From Clostridia bacterium (lineage in GTDB: Bacteria > Bacillota > Clostridia > Oscillospirales > CAG-272), in contig JAFVQU010000005.1 of assembly GCA_017504625.1 (NCBI GenBank), forward strand, positions 1-39,057: a stretch of 39,057 bases of DNA, in the 5' to 3' direction. Under the pieces are notes generated by a model. The model ran no database searches, was not told the origin of the DNA, and worked only from the letters and a program-made list of their open reading frames with translations. Positions 1 through 7,988 of this stretch are shown here, piece after piece. A program made the translations under genes and the position numbers. Positions within the stretch are counted from its first letter, which is position 1; the number at the start of each line of letters is the position of its first letter.

Positions 1-1
1 A

Positions 2-109
2 CTTGAAAACCGCGCTCTTTACGACAGTATGTGCGGCGCTCAAAATCCGTACGGTGACGGACACGCGTGTGAGAGGATTGCGGACGTTTTATCAAGTCAT
101 CAGGAATAA
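2..109 (+). CDS. wecB: UDP-N-acetylglucosamine 2-epimerase, C-terminal end (partial)
   Basis: An open frame enters from the left edge and stops with TAA at 107-109, giving 35 residues. It contains NPYGDGHACERIAD, which closely matches the C-terminal NPYGDGxAxxRI signature of non-hydrolysing UDP-GlcNAc 2-epimerases (WecB/MnaA). These cytoplasmic enzymes interconvert UDP-GlcNAc and UDP-ManNAc for cell-surface polysaccharides. Only the tail is visible, so the catalytic residues cannot be checked. The call rests on the signature and on its position at the very end of the frame, as in the family. Confidence 0.72.
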   Translation, partial: LENRALYDSMCGAQNPYGDGHACERIADVLSSHQE

Positions 110-164
110 ATCAGTATAAGCATCGACCGAAGCTTTGATTTTTACTATTATTGTATTATAAAGT

Positions 165-275
165 TGTTTCAGTGAAATATTTGCGTTACAAAATGTGAAA
201 TAAATCCATCACACGCCACGGCGTATTTCACGCACGAAGTGTATTTCACAAATCCCGTAAAGGATTTATTTCGTT
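165..275. repeat. Modular palindromic intergenic repeat with TTTCAC/GTGAAA modules
   Basis: The outer arms GTGAAATAAATCC (195-207) and GGATTTATTTCGT (262-274) are inverted repeats with a 10 bp perfect core. Between them the 9-mer GTATTTCAC occurs twice as a direct repeat with an 18 bp period (223-231 and 241-249), and ACGCC/GGCGT forms a small hairpin. TTTCAGTGAAA at about 167-177 is a further mini-palindrome. There is no reading frame here. Such TTTCAC-rich modular palindromes resemble dispersed intergenic elements of gut Clostridia, but only one copy lies in this window. Confidence 0.5.
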
Positions 276-276
276 G

Positions 277-308
277 AAAAAAGCACTTGCAATTGCAAGT
301 GCTTTTTT
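277..308 (-). terminator. Rho-independent terminator of the tRNA-Thr/tRNA-Tyr operon
   Basis: This is a perfect 32 bp palindrome. The GCACTTGCAA/TTGCAAGTGC stem is flanked by six A and six T, so it can work in both directions. It begins immediately after the CCA end of tRNA-Tyr in the minus-strand reading. Confidence 0.88.
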
Positions 309-309
309 C

Positions 310-394
310 TGGTGGGGGATGGTGGATTCGGACCACCGAAGTCAGTGACAACAGATTTACAGTCTGCCCCCTTTGGCCGCTCGGGAAATCCCCC
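310..394 (-). tRNA. tRNA-Tyr (GTA)
   Basis: The minus strand folds as a class II tRNA of 85 nt with an encoded CCA. The acceptor pairs GGGGG (394-390) with CCCCC (318-314), the anticodon loop contains GTA, and there is a long variable arm and a T-loop GGTTCGAATCC. It is transcribed after tRNA-Thr, 29 nt downstream of it. Confidence 0.97.
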
Positions 395-423
395 ATATTC
401 GGTTGGACTGTTGCCCTACCGAA

Positions 424-498
424 TGGAGCTGGTGAACGGAGTCGAACCATCAACCTGCTGATTACAAATCAGCTGCTCTGCCATTGAGCCACACCAGC
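424..498 (-). tRNA. tRNA-Thr (TGT)
   Basis: The minus strand folds as a 75 nt tRNA with encoded CCA. The acceptor GCTGGTG pairs with CACCAGC, the D-arm is normal, and the anticodon stem GCTGA/TCAGC closes the loop TTTGTAA with anticodon TGT. The T-arm is GGTTCGACTCC. It is the first gene of the two-tRNA operon. Confidence 0.97.
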
Positions 499-541
499 GT
501 ATTTAGTTGATAGGCGTTCGCTTTATATCGGCGACTTTGAT

Positions 542-570
542 ATTATACCACAATGAATTATGTTTGTCAA
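542..570 (-). promoter_or_regulatory. SigA-type promoter of the tRNA-Thr/Tyr operon
   Basis: On the minus strand TTGACA (570-565) and TATAAT (547-542) are separated by 17 bp, with a TGG extension before the -10. This consensus promoter lies about 45 bp upstream of tRNA-Thr. Confidence 0.8.
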
Positions 571-660
571 TACTTTTTTTGAAAAAAATAAAAATTTTTT
601 AAATTGCCTTGTTGTCCGTCCTTTAATGCTGAAACTGACGGAAAAACTTTGAAAAAAACC

Positions 661-689
661 TTGACAAAAAGGGGATAATCAAATATAAT
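661..689 (+). promoter_or_regulatory. SigA-type promoter of the T-box/leuS transcript
   Basis: A perfect TTGACA (661-666), a 17 bp spacer and a perfect TATAAT (684-689). Transcription would start near 696, just before the T-box leader. Confidence 0.88.
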
Positions 690-696
690 AGTAATG

Positions 697-933
697 TTGT
701 AAAATGCATGGATGAGGAAAGAGAATTAGGTATCTTTTCAGAGAGGCGTCGGTTGGTGCGAGGCGCTAAGATGTAAATTCTTACTCGCCTCGGAGCAGTC
801 TTTTCGAAAATTCAGTAGGGAAGAACGGTCAGCCGCCGTTACAGGTCAGAGTGGTATTCGTAAGAATGCAATTTGAGTGGTACCGCGGAGGACTTTAGTG
901 CTTTCGTCTCAATTTTGAGGCGGGAGTTTTTTT
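697..933 (+). promoter_or_regulatory. Leucine-specific T-box riboswitch leader of leuS
   Basis: The leader has the conserved antiterminator core GAGTGGTACCGCGG around 875-888, including the UGGU bulge (878-881) that pairs with the uncharged tRNA 3' end. Upstream is a Stem I region with AGAGAGGCGTCGGTTGGTGCGAGGC-like elements from about 740. The specifier region near 780-786 holds CTT (780-782) followed by A, then CTC (784-786). Both triplets code for leucine. CTT in the usual position before a purine is my preferred reading. Uncharged tRNA-Leu should favour antitermination and raise LeuRS synthesis. A terminator follows at 901-933. Confidence 0.94.
901..933 (+). terminator. Regulated intrinsic terminator of the T-box
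   Basis: CTTTCGTCTC (901-910) pairs with GAGGCGGGAG (917-926) through several G-U pairs, and a run of T follows (927-933). It is mutually exclusive with the T-box antiterminator just upstream, as in the canonical T-box design. Confidence 0.85.
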
Positions 934-964
934 ATTTGTAAAAAACCGAAAGGAAAAATATAAA

Positions 965-3400
965 ATGAAATACGAGCATTTGTTAATTGAAAAGAAGTGG
1001 CAGGAATACTGGGAAAAGAACCAGACCTTCAAGACTGACGTTTGGGATTTTTCAAAGCCGAAATTTTACGCGCTTGACATGTTCCCCTATCCGTCGGGCG
1101 TAGGACTTCACGCAGGTCACCCCGAAGGCTATACTGCTACCGATATAGTATCGAGAATGAAGAGAATGCAGGGCTATAACGTCCTTCATCCCATGGGATA
1201 TGACTCATTTGGACTTCCCGCAGAGCAGTACGCCGTAAGCACGGGCAACCACCCCAACGGCTTTACCCAGAAGAATATCGAAACCTTCTCAAAGCAGCTC
1301 CGTGAGCTTGGCTTTGACTACGACTGGTCGAAGATGATCGCGACGAGCGATCCGTCCTTCTACAAGTGGACACAGTGGATATTCAAGCAGCTCTATCTTG
1401 ACGGCTACGCACAGTATATCGACATGCCTGTTAACTGGTGCGAGGAGCTTGGCACCGTGCTTTCCAACGACGAGGTCATCGACGGTAAGAGCGAGAGAGG
1501 CGGATTCCCCGTAGTCAGAAAGAATATGAAGCAGTGGGTCATCAATCAGCCCGCGTTTGCAGAGAAGCTTCTTGAAGGACTTGACGAGATAGATTGGCCC
1601 GAATCAACCAAGCTTATGCAGAAGAACTGGATAGGCAAGTCGACCGGTGTTGAGGTCAAATTCCAGATTGTCGGCGGTGGTGAATTCTCGATCTTTACCA
1701 CCTGCATTGAAACTATCTACGGAATTACCTTCATGGTTCTCGCTCCCGACGGCGACGTAGTCAAGTCGCTTATGCCGAGAATAGAGAATAAGGAAGAGGT
1801 TCAGGCATATATCGATGAAACACTCAAGAAGAACGATATGGACAGAACCGAGCTTAACAAGACCAAATCGGGCTGTGAGCTCAAGGGCGTTACCTGCATC
1901 AACCCCGTAAACGGCAAGGAAGTCAGAATGTTTATCGGTGACTTCGTGCTTGCAAGCTACGGCACGGGCGCGGTAATGGCAGTCCCCTCGCACGATCAGC
2001 GCGACTTTGAATACGCTATCGCGCACAATATAGATATGATCCAGGTAATCGACGGCGACGAAAAGCTCGGCCACGTTGACGTGTCTGAAAAAGCTTTTGA
2101 AAAGCAGGATTATCTTGGCAAGGGATACAGACTTGTAAACTCCGAGGAGTTCACGGGACTTACCGTTGAGGAGGCTAAGGAAGCGATAACCTCTAAGCTT
2201 GAGGCGCAGGGAGTTGCAAAGAGAACTGTAAACTACCACTTCAGAGAGTGGATCTTCGCGCGTCAGAGATACTGGGGTGAGCCCGTTCCCGTGGTTCACG
2301 GTGAGGACGGCAGCGTTCATACTCTTCCCGACGAGGAGCTTCCTTTGATCCTTCCCGAGCTTGAAAACTACAAGGGCGTCAACGGCAAAGCCCCCCTTGA
2401 GAATGCTGAAGAATGGAAGAATTACGACAAGAACGGAATCAAGGGTAAGAGAGAGACCTCTACTATGCCCGGCTCCGCAGGCTCTTCGTGGTACTTCCTC
2501 AGATATATCGACCCCGATAACGATAAAGAGTTCGCAAATCAGGAGCTTCTCCGTCACTGGATGCCCGTAGACCTCTATATCGGCGGCCCCGAGCACGCGG
2601 TCGGTCACCTTATGTACTCGAGAATCTGGAACAGATACCTCTACGATAAGGGACTTGCTCCCACAAAGGAGCCCTTCCGTAAGCTCGTGCATCAGGGAAT
2701 GATCCTCGGCTCAAACGGTATCAAGATGGGTAAGAGATTCCCCGAATTCGTAGTAAACCCCAGCGACGTCGTAAATGAATACGGCGCGGACACCCTCCGT
2801 CTTTACGAGATGTTCATGGGTCCGCTTGAGGTTTCCAAGCCCTGGAGTGACGCGGGAGTTGAGGGCGCAAGACGATTCCTCAACCGTGTATGGAACTTCT
2901 TTACCGAGGCAGAGAATATAGTTGACGGAGAAGTGCCCGCACTTGAAAAGCTCTACCACAAGAGCGTAAAGAAGATCACCGAGGACTTTGAGAAGCTCGC
3001 GTTCAATACCGCGATCTCGCAGATGATGATATTTGTAAATGCGGTGTATAAGGAGGGCAAGTGTCCTCGCGAGTATGCAGAGGGACTTATCAAAATGATC
3101 TCGCCCATATGTCCTCATATAGGCGAGGAGATCTGGGAAACTCTCGGTCACACCGATACGATCGCTTACGAGCCTTGGCCTGTCTATGACGAAGCAAAGA
3201 CCGCAGACGATGAGGTTGAGATGATCGTTCAGATCAACGGTAAGGTAAGAGGAAAGATCATGGTAGCGGTAGACACCGACAAGGACGAGGTGCTTTCGAT
3301 AGCCAAGGCTGACGAAAAGGTTGCGGCTGCAATTGAGGGCAAAACCGTTATTAAGGAGATCGTCGTACCTAACAAAATCGTCAATATTGTCGTAAAATGA
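965..3400 (+). CDS. leuS: Leucyl-tRNA synthetase
   Basis: This class Ia synthetase charges tRNA-Leu with leucine in the cytoplasm. The 811-residue frame is of full family length. The HIGH-type motif is HAGH at about 49-52, and a CP1 editing domain occupies roughly 220-420. The WYFLRY and ARQRYWGEP signatures are present, as are a tRNA-binding anticodon domain and a C-terminal QINGKVRGK segment. The second signature is unusual: where KMSKS is expected, residues 587-591 read KMGKR, followed by a normal VVNPSDVV. The ATG is preceded by AAAGGA at 950-955. The T-box upstream shows regulation by tRNA-Leu charging. The gene ends without a strong terminator and the rpsU promoter lies just beyond. Confidence 0.97.
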   Translation: MKYEHLLIEKKWQEYWEKNQTFKTDVWDFSKPKFYALDMFPYPSGVGLHAGHPEGYTATDIVSRMKRMQGYNVLHPMGYDSFGLPAEQYAVSTGNHPNGFTQKNIETFSKQLRELGFDYDWSKMIATSDPSFYKWTQWIFKQLYLDGYAQYIDMPVNWCEELGTVLSNDEVIDGKSERGGFPVVRKNMKQWVINQPAFAEKLLEGLDEIDWPESTKLMQKNWIGKSTGVEVKFQIVGGGEFSIFTTCIETIYGITFMVLAPDGDVVKSLMPRIENKEEVQAYIDETLKKNDMDRTELNKTKSGCELKGVTCINPVNGKEVRMFIGDFVLASYGTGAVMAVPSHDQRDFEYAIAHNIDMIQVIDGDEKLGHVDVSEKAFEKQDYLGKGYRLVNSEEFTGLTVEEAKEAITSKLEAQGVAKRTVNYHFREWIFARQRYWGEPVPVVHGEDGSVHTLPDEELPLILPELENYKGVNGKAPLENAEEWKNYDKNGIKGKRETSTMPGSAGSSWYFLRYIDPDNDKEFANQELLRHWMPVDLYIGGPEHAVGHLMYSRIWNRYLYDKGLAPTKEPFRKLVHQGMILGSNGIKMGKRFPEFVVNPSDVVNEYGADTLRLYEMFMGPLEVSKPWSDAGVEGARRFLNRVWNFFTEAENIVDGEVPALEKLYHKSVKKITEDFEKLAFNTAISQMMIFVNAVYKEGKCPREYAEGLIKMISPICPHIGEEIWETLGHTDTIAYEPWPVYDEAKTADDEVEMIVQINGKVRGKIMVAVDTDKDEVLSIAKADEKVAAAIEGKTVIKEIVVPNKIVNIVVK

Positions 3401-3432
3401 TAAAAAAATCTTAATTTTTTCTCATTTGAATA

Positions 3433-3461
3433 TTGACAAAACGATTTTGTCGTAGTATAAT
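3433..3461 (+). promoter_or_regulatory. SigA-type promoter of rpsU
   Basis: Perfect TTGACA (3433-3438) and TATAAT (3456-3461) with a 17 bp spacer, 65 bp upstream of rpsU. It makes rpsU independent of leuS. Confidence 0.87.
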
Positions 3462-3526
3462 ATTAAAGTATCTGTGAGAAAAATACTCACTGAACCTGTT
3501 TTTAAAGCGAGGGGAGGGAAAAATAA

Positions 3527-3703
3527 ATGGCAGAAGTTAAAGTAAAAGACGGCGAGTCTCTTGACAGTGCGCTCCGTCGTTTTAAGCGTCAGTGTGCTCG
3601 TTCCGGAATCCTTACCGAGCTCCGCAAGAGAGAGCACTATGAGAAGCCCAGCGTAAAGCGTAAGAAGAAGTCTGAGGCTGCACGTAAGAGAAAGTACAAG
3701 TAA
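3527..3703 (+). CDS. rpsU: 30S ribosomal protein S21
   Basis: This 58-residue basic protein begins [19 protein letters not shown] and continues with a KRQCARSG segment and a lysine/arginine-rich tail ([15 protein letters not shown]). That is the size and pattern of bacterial S21, a small-subunit protein near the anti-Shine-Dalgarno region of 16S rRNA. The ribosome binding site GGGGAGGG (3511-3518) precedes the ATG. The gene has its own promoter and a perfect palindromic terminator, so it is monocistronic. Many Firmicutes place rpsU near GatB/YqeY-domain genes. That neighbour is absent here. Confidence 0.97.
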   Translation: MAEVKVKDGESLDSALRRFKRQCARSGILTELRKREHYEKPSVKRKKKSEAARKRKYK

Positions 3704-3715
3704 TTTTGTGCAAAT

Positions 3716-3751
3716 AAAAAAGAAGCGACCGATATCGGTCGCTTCTTTTTT
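3716..3751 (+). terminator. Bidirectional terminator after rpsU
   Basis: Perfect 36 bp palindrome: an A6 run, GAAGCGACCGAT and its complement, then T6. It sits 12 bp after the rpsU stop. Confidence 0.92.
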
Positions 3752-3779
3752 GAAATTTGACATTATTTGTCGTATCTTA

Positions 3780-3808
3780 TTGACATTGAAAGAGAAAAAG
3801 TATATAAT
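3780..3808 (+). promoter_or_regulatory. SigA-type promoter of the small membrane protein gene
   Basis: TTGACA (3780-3785), a 17 bp spacer and TATAAT (3803-3808), 43 bp upstream of the start codon. Confidence 0.85.
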
Positions 3809-3851
3809 ATTAGCGGTGCTATTTACACCAAAAATGAAAAGGGGTTTATAT

Positions 3852-4082
3852 ATGAAGGATTTTATTAAGGCATTTGACAATCTTCCCTGGATCGTGAAGA
3901 TTATTCTTTGCATTCCCGCACTCGATATCGTATGGAATATTTACAGACTTTTCAGAAGCATAGAGGCAAAGAACAACGTAGGAATTATTATTTCTATCAT
4001 TCTTTTCGTTTGTGCTCCATTTTTGTGGCTTATCGACCTTATCTGTGTAATTCTCAACGGTAAGATCTGGTGGTTCTGCTAA
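3852..4082 (+). CDS. Small two-helix membrane protein of unknown function
   Basis: This 76-residue protein starts at the ATG at 3852, behind AAAAGGGG at about 3838-3844. The frame stays open further upstream, but that part covers the promoter and cannot be translated from this transcript. An amphipathic start (MKDFIKAFDNLPW) leads to a first hydrophobic segment (IVKIILCIPALDIVWNIY), a polar link (RLFRSIEAKNN) and a second segment (VGIIISIILFVCAPFLWLIDLICVIL), ending in KIWWFC. I do not recognise a named family. Its own strong promoter and flanking palindromic terminators show a well-expressed single-gene unit. Confidence 0.75.
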   Translation: MKDFIKAFDNLPWIVKIILCIPALDIVWNIYRLFRSIEAKNNVGIIISIILFVCAPFLWLIDLICVILNGKIWWFC

Positions 4083-4087
4083 TGCCC

Positions 4088-4135
4088 AAAATAATAAAAA
4101 ACCTCGTCGGCTATGACGAGGTTTTTTATTATTTT
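4088..4135. terminator. Bidirectional terminator between converging genes
   Basis: CCTCGTC (4102-4108) pairs with GACGAGG (4115-4121). The stem is extended by an A-rich left arm and a T-rich right arm, making the whole 48 bp nearly palindromic. It serves the small membrane protein gene on the plus strand and the AraC gene on the minus strand. Confidence 0.9.
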
Positions 4136-4142
4136 GTATTCT

Positions 4143-4943
4143 CTAAGGCTTTTTTGTTATTGAAGGCGATGTGCCGTATTCATTGACGTAGGCGCGGTAG
4201 AACGAGGAGTAATTTTTAAATCCTGACGCGTCAGAGGCAAAGCTGGCGGTCTTTCCGGCTTTGATGAGCTCCTTGGCATATGCAAGTCGTTTTTTTGTCA
4301 TATACTGATGCACAGTGAGTCCGGTTGCCTCAGGAAATATGTGGCAGAGGTGATATTTGGAGATGAAGAATTTACGCTCAAGCGATTCAAGTGTAATGTC
4401 GTCCATAAAATTGTCGTTGAGGTATTCAATAATTTCCTTTATCTGATTGTTTGAGGATATTGGTTTGGTGCTTATTTTCGCACTGTGAATAAGATATAGG
4501 ATCTCAATAACACATGCAATTGCTATGGGAGAATTACAGTTGGTGAAATTGTCGGAATATTTTTTGGCGCGCATTATCGCATCGTAGAGCCCGCTGCCCT
4601 TAACTGTTTTAGCATCTATTTTGTTACCTACGTCACCGTGAGTTGCAAGGAATTTGGTCTCATATTCCCGACAATTATTTATAACAAAAAACTCAGGTGG
4701 AACGTTCAAAACGATACGGCGGTATCGGGCAGGTGAGTTGTGATAGACTCTGTGAAGCTGATTTTTTTTGATGATTATCATATCGCATGGTGCAAGATCG
4801 TAGACGTTTTCCTCAACTACGTATTTGCAATCGCCCTCAAGAAAGAGATATATTTCATAGTTGTCGTGAACGTGGAGCCGAAACTTCTCACTTGATGGAT
4901 TTTCTATTGTGTTGTCTCCGAATGCCAAAAAGCTGTTATTCAT
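4143..4943 (-). CDS. AraC-family transcriptional regulator
   Basis: This 266-residue cytoplasmic regulator has an N-terminal cupin-like sensing domain of about 150 residues, with RLHVHDNYEIYLFLEGDCKYVVEENVYDL-like beta strands. The C-terminal double helix-turn-helix of AraC proteins is at about 165-262 and includes the signature FKNYSSFYRAYVNEYGTSPS. The minus-strand start is preceded by TTGAGGAAAAACT. The gene is divergent from the isomerase/oxidoreductase operon at 5132, with 188 bp between them, so it is the probable sugar-responsive activator of that operon. That role is inferred from position and family. Confidence 0.92.
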   Translation of the reverse strand: MNNSFLAFGDNTIENPSSEKFRLHVHDNYEIYLFLEGDCKYVVEENVYDLAPCDMIIIKKNQLHRVYHNSPARYRRIVLNVPPEFFVINNCREYETKFLATHGDVGNKIDAKTVKGSGLYDAIMRAKKYSDNFTNCNSPIAIACVIEILYLIHSAKISTKPISSNNQIKEIIEYLNDNFMDDITLESLERKFFISKYHLCHIFPEATGLTVHQYMTKKRLAYAKELIKAGKTASFASDASGFKNYSSFYRAYVNEYGTSPSITKKP

Positions 4944-5058
4944 AGTTTTTCCTCAATAATATGTGATAAAGTACGACTACAGTTGTGAAAAGAATGGAAA
5001 TTAAGTGTATTTTAACACACTTTCGCAAAAAATGCAATATGTCTGACAATATTTTATA

Positions 5059-5086
5059 TTGCAAATTTCAAAAATTGTGATATGAT
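5059..5086 (+). promoter_or_regulatory. Probable promoter of the isomerase/oxidoreductase operon
   Basis: TTGCAA (5059-5064), a 16 bp spacer and TATGAT (5081-5086), 45 bp upstream of the first gene. The weak -35 would suit activation by the divergent AraC protein. The AT-rich stretch 4944-5058 probably holds its operator, but I see no clear repeat there. Confidence 0.6.
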
Positions 5087-5131
5087 ATAGTTGTAGAATT
5101 ACAAATTTTGGAGTAAAGTGAGGTTGATTTT

Positions 5132-5980
5132 ATGATCTACGAAAAGATAAGCGGATTTTCCGATGAGATCGCCAGTGATATTGATACGCAGTTTTCAGTT
5201 CTTTGTAAGCTTGGGATAAAGTATTTTGAGCCCAGAGGAATCAACGGCAAAAACATTTCCAAAATTGATGATAACGAGCTGTTGATGCTTAAGGCAAAGA
5301 TGGCAGAGTATGGCATCAAGGCGTCTTCCATTGGCTCACCTATCGGAAAGATAAAGCTTACTGACGATTTCGAGGCGCATTTTGAGCTTTTCAAAAGAGT
5401 GGTAACTATTGCAAATGCGCTTGACACGAAATATATAAGAATGTTCAGCTTCTACCACAACGGCGGTGAGTGGACGGTAGAGGAGAGATCCGACGTTATC
5501 GCAAAGCTTCGCAGAATGATAGATTACGCAAAGCAGTATGGCGTTATATTGCTTCACGAGAACGAGAAGGACATTTACGGAGATACTGTGGAGCGTTGCT
5601 TCGACCTTATGGAAACTCTTGGCTGCGAGAACTTCAGATCCGTATTTGATCCTGCCAACTTCGTTCAGTGCGGTCAGAATACCAAGACTGCCTTTGACAA
5701 GCTTCAGAAGCACGTCGCATACGTTCACATCAAGGATGCTAAGGCATCTGACGGCACGGTTGTTCCCGCAGGCATGGGTGACGGTAATTTTGATTACCTC
5801 CTTCTTCGCCTCTTTGCATCGGGATATGACGGATTTTTGAGTCTGGAGCCTCATCTTGGAAGTTTCGACGGTCTTGCTGATCTTGAGCTTGACGACAAGA
5901 TGCTTGGCCTGCCCAAGAGCGGAGAGGGAACATTTACACTTGCGCACAGCTGTCTTCTTGACGTGATCGCAAGAGTTTGA
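5132..5980 (+). CDS. Sugar phosphate isomerase/epimerase-like TIM-barrel protein
   Basis: This 282-residue protein of the xylose-isomerase-like/AP-endonuclease-2 TIM-barrel superfamily is probably a metal-dependent isomerase, epimerase or dehydratase of a keto-sugar or cyclitol. Candidate metal ligands are visible: Glu in LLHENEKD, Asp in FDPANF, His in VHIKD and Glu in LSLEPH. It is the first gene of a four-gene set that also holds a second TIM-barrel protein and two Gfo/Idh/MocA oxidoreductases. That pairing is typical of inositol-type and 3-keto-glycoside pathways. The ribosome binding site GAGG lies at 5120-5123. The exact substrate cannot be read from the sequence. Confidence 0.88.
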   Translation: MIYEKISGFSDEIASDIDTQFSVLCKLGIKYFEPRGINGKNISKIDDNELLMLKAKMAEYGIKASSIGSPIGKIKLTDDFEAHFELFKRVVTIANALDTKYIRMFSFYHNGGEWTVEERSDVIAKLRRMIDYAKQYGVILLHENEKDIYGDTVERCFDLMETLGCENFRSVFDPANFVQCGQNTKTAFDKLQKHVAYVHIKDAKASDGTVVPAGMGDGNFDYLLLRLFASGYDGFLSLEPHLGSFDGLADLELDDKMLGLPKSGEGTFTLAHSCLLDVIARV

Positions 5981-6028
5981 TTTGAAATTTATCTTTAAAC
6001 AATCATACATAAATCGGAGGACATTAAA

Positions 6029-7189
6029 ATGAGCAACGTAAAGATTGGTGTAATTGGTTTTGGTAATATGGGCCGCGGACACGTGTTCAATATAGTATCG
6101 GGCAAGGTTCCCGGCATGAAGGTCGCGGCTATCTGCGATATCGACGAGGGTTGTCGCAAGACTGCGCAGGAGAAATATCCCAACATTCCGGTTTTCGCAG
6201 ATGCGGAGGAGCTTTATAAGAGCGGACTTTGCGATACAGTAATCATTGCAATATATCACTACGACCATGCGGCGTACGCTATGAAGGCATTTGAGTACGG
6301 TCTTAACGTTATCGTTGAAAAGCCCGCAGGCGTATATACCAAGCAGGTAAAGGAAATGAACGCGGCTGCAGCAAAGCAGGACAAGGTGTTCTCCATGATG
6401 TACAATCAGAGAACGAATCCCGTTTATCAGAAGCTTCGTGAGATGGTGCAGCGCGGCGAGCTTGGACACATAAAGAGAATTACATGGATCATCACAGACT
6501 GGTACAGATCACAGGCATATCATAATAGCTCTACCTGGCGTTCAACCTGGGCAACCGAGGGTGGCGGAGCGCTCATTAATCAGAATCCTCATCAGCTTGA
6601 CCTTTGGCAGTGGATTTTCGGTGTTCCCGACAGAGTTTTTGCAAAGGTTTACTTCGGAAAGTACCACGATATCGAGGTTGAGGACGACGTTATGGCGTTC
6701 TTTGAGTATGACAACGGAACTACGGGCGAGTACATAACTTCAACCGGTGAAGCACCCGGTACGAACAGACTTGAGGTTTCCTGCGATATGGGTAAGATCG
6801 TTATCGAGGGTAACCAGATGGTATTCCATAAGAACGCGGTTTCTGAGCGCGAGTTTGAAAAGACCAATACTCAGCCCTTCGGCAAGCCTGAGTGCGAGGT
6901 TGTCAACGTAGACGTTGATTTCTCGGGCGGTGAGCAGCACGTTGGTATTTTCAAAAACGTAGTTGCGGCAATCAAAGAGGGCGCACCTCTTCTCGCTCCC
7001 GGTCAGGAGGGAATCAAGGGTCTTACTATATCGAACGCTATCCACCTCAGCGGTTGGACGGGAGAGATTGTTGAAACAAAGAATTTCCCCGAGGATAGAT
7101 TCTACGATATGCTTCAGGAGAAGATAAAGAATTCTAGCGTAGTCAAGGCTGAGAGCAAGGTAGTTGCGGACACAACGGGAACTTATTGA
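6029..7189 (+). CDS. Gfo/Idh/MocA-family NAD(P)-dependent oxidoreductase (first copy)
   Basis: This 386-residue protein has an N-terminal Rossmann fold (VIGFGNMGRGH at about 9-19), the family EKPAG signature carrying the catalytic lysine, and a C-terminal alpha/beta substrate domain. The segment WATEGGGALINQNPHQLD carries the conserved GGG and the histidine expected near the catalytic site. Family members oxidise a hydroxyl of sugars, inositols or glycosides with NAD(P). It follows the first TIM-barrel gene by 48 bp and has a strong CGGAGGA ribosome binding site. Context suggests it makes or consumes the keto intermediate handled by the adjacent isomerases. Confidence 0.93.
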   Translation: MSNVKIGVIGFGNMGRGHVFNIVSGKVPGMKVAAICDIDEGCRKTAQEKYPNIPVFADAEELYKSGLCDTVIIAIYHYDHAAYAMKAFEYGLNVIVEKPAGVYTKQVKEMNAAAAKQDKVFSMMYNQRTNPVYQKLREMVQRGELGHIKRITWIITDWYRSQAYHNSSTWRSTWATEGGGALINQNPHQLDLWQWIFGVPDRVFAKVYFGKYHDIEVEDDVMAFFEYDNGTTGEYITSTGEAPGTNRLEVSCDMGKIVIEGNQMVFHKNAVSEREFEKTNTQPFGKPECEVVNVDVDFSGGEQHVGIFKNVVAAIKEGAPLLAPGQEGIKGLTISNAIHLSGWTGEIVETKNFPEDRFYDMLQEKIKNSSVVKAESKVVADTTGTY

Positions 7190-7207
7190 CAGATTGGAGG
7201 ATTTACT

Positions 7208-7987
7208 ATGGATAAGCATATAGGCGCTCAGTATTATACAATCAGAGAGCATACAAAGACCATTGAAGATTTTGAGGCTTCCTGCAAAAAAATCGCCGAG
7301 ATAGGCTACAAGATCGTTCAGATTTCGGGTACACCATTGGCAGCGGCGGATATGCGCCCCATCCTTGATAAGTACGGACTTAAGTGCGTTACAACTCATA
7401 AGGGATATAACGACTTTATCAATGATATTGAAGGTGTTATCGAGTATAACAAGATCCTCGGCTGCGATCTTTGCGGACTTGGCAGTATGCCTGAATCTCA
7501 CTTTATGAGTGACGAGGGAATTACCAAGTTCATCGAGGAGATCAAGCCCGTTTGCGAAAGACTAAAGGCAGAGGGTATGTACTTTGGTTATCATAATCAT
7601 GCCTTTGAGTATGTAAGAAGAAACGGAAGAATCCCATTTGACAGACTTGTTGAGGAGACCGATCCCGAGGTGTTCTGCTTCATACTTGATACGTACTGGG
7701 TTCAGTCGGGCGGAAGATGTCCCGAAAAGGAGATAGAAAGACTCGGAAAACGCGTAATGGCTGTTCATTTCAAGGATTACACGATTGAGGCTATCGGTTG
7801 GACCGCGCCCGCGAGAATGACACACGTTGGTGAGGGCAATCTTAACTGGGACGGCATTATTGAGGCATGTGAGAAGGCGGGCACCCGTTGGGCGCTCGTG
7901 GAACAGGATGGAAACCACATAGACTCCGATCCCTTCAAGGCTCTTACTTTAAGCTATAATTACCTTACTACAAAAGGATTTTGTTAA
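7208..7987 (+). CDS. Sugar phosphate isomerase/epimerase-like TIM-barrel protein (second copy)
   Basis: This 259-residue xylose-isomerase-like TIM-barrel protein is only remotely similar to the 282-residue gene upstream. It begins MDKHIGAQYYTIREHTKT and shows candidate metal ligands in YFGYHNHAFEY, FILDTYW (Asp), VHFKDY (His) and LVEQDG (Glu). That layout resembles IolE/IolI and YcjR-type enzymes. GGAGG lies 7 bp upstream of the ATG. It ends one base before the next start codon, so the two are translationally coupled and probably act on consecutive or paired substrates. Confidence 0.88.
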   Translation: MDKHIGAQYYTIREHTKTIEDFEASCKKIAEIGYKIVQISGTPLAAADMRPILDKYGLKCVTTHKGYNDFINDIEGVIEYNKILGCDLCGLGSMPESHFMSDEGITKFIEEIKPVCERLKAEGMYFGYHNHAFEYVRRNGRIPFDRLVEETDPEVFCFILDTYWVQSGGRCPEKEIERLGKRVMAVHFKDYTIEAIGWTAPARMTHVGEGNLNWDGIIEACEKAGTRWALVEQDGNHIDSDPFKALTLSYNYLTTKGFC

Positions 7988-7988
7988 A

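Noticed and set aside
1604-2692. A 362-codon open frame antisense to leuS
   Set aside because: It is a shadow of the strong codon bias of leuS, with no ribosome binding site or family resemblance.
5336-6469. A 377-codon minus-strand frame across the first two operon genes
   Set aside because: It is antisense to two well-recognised genes and crosses their boundary. No start signal.
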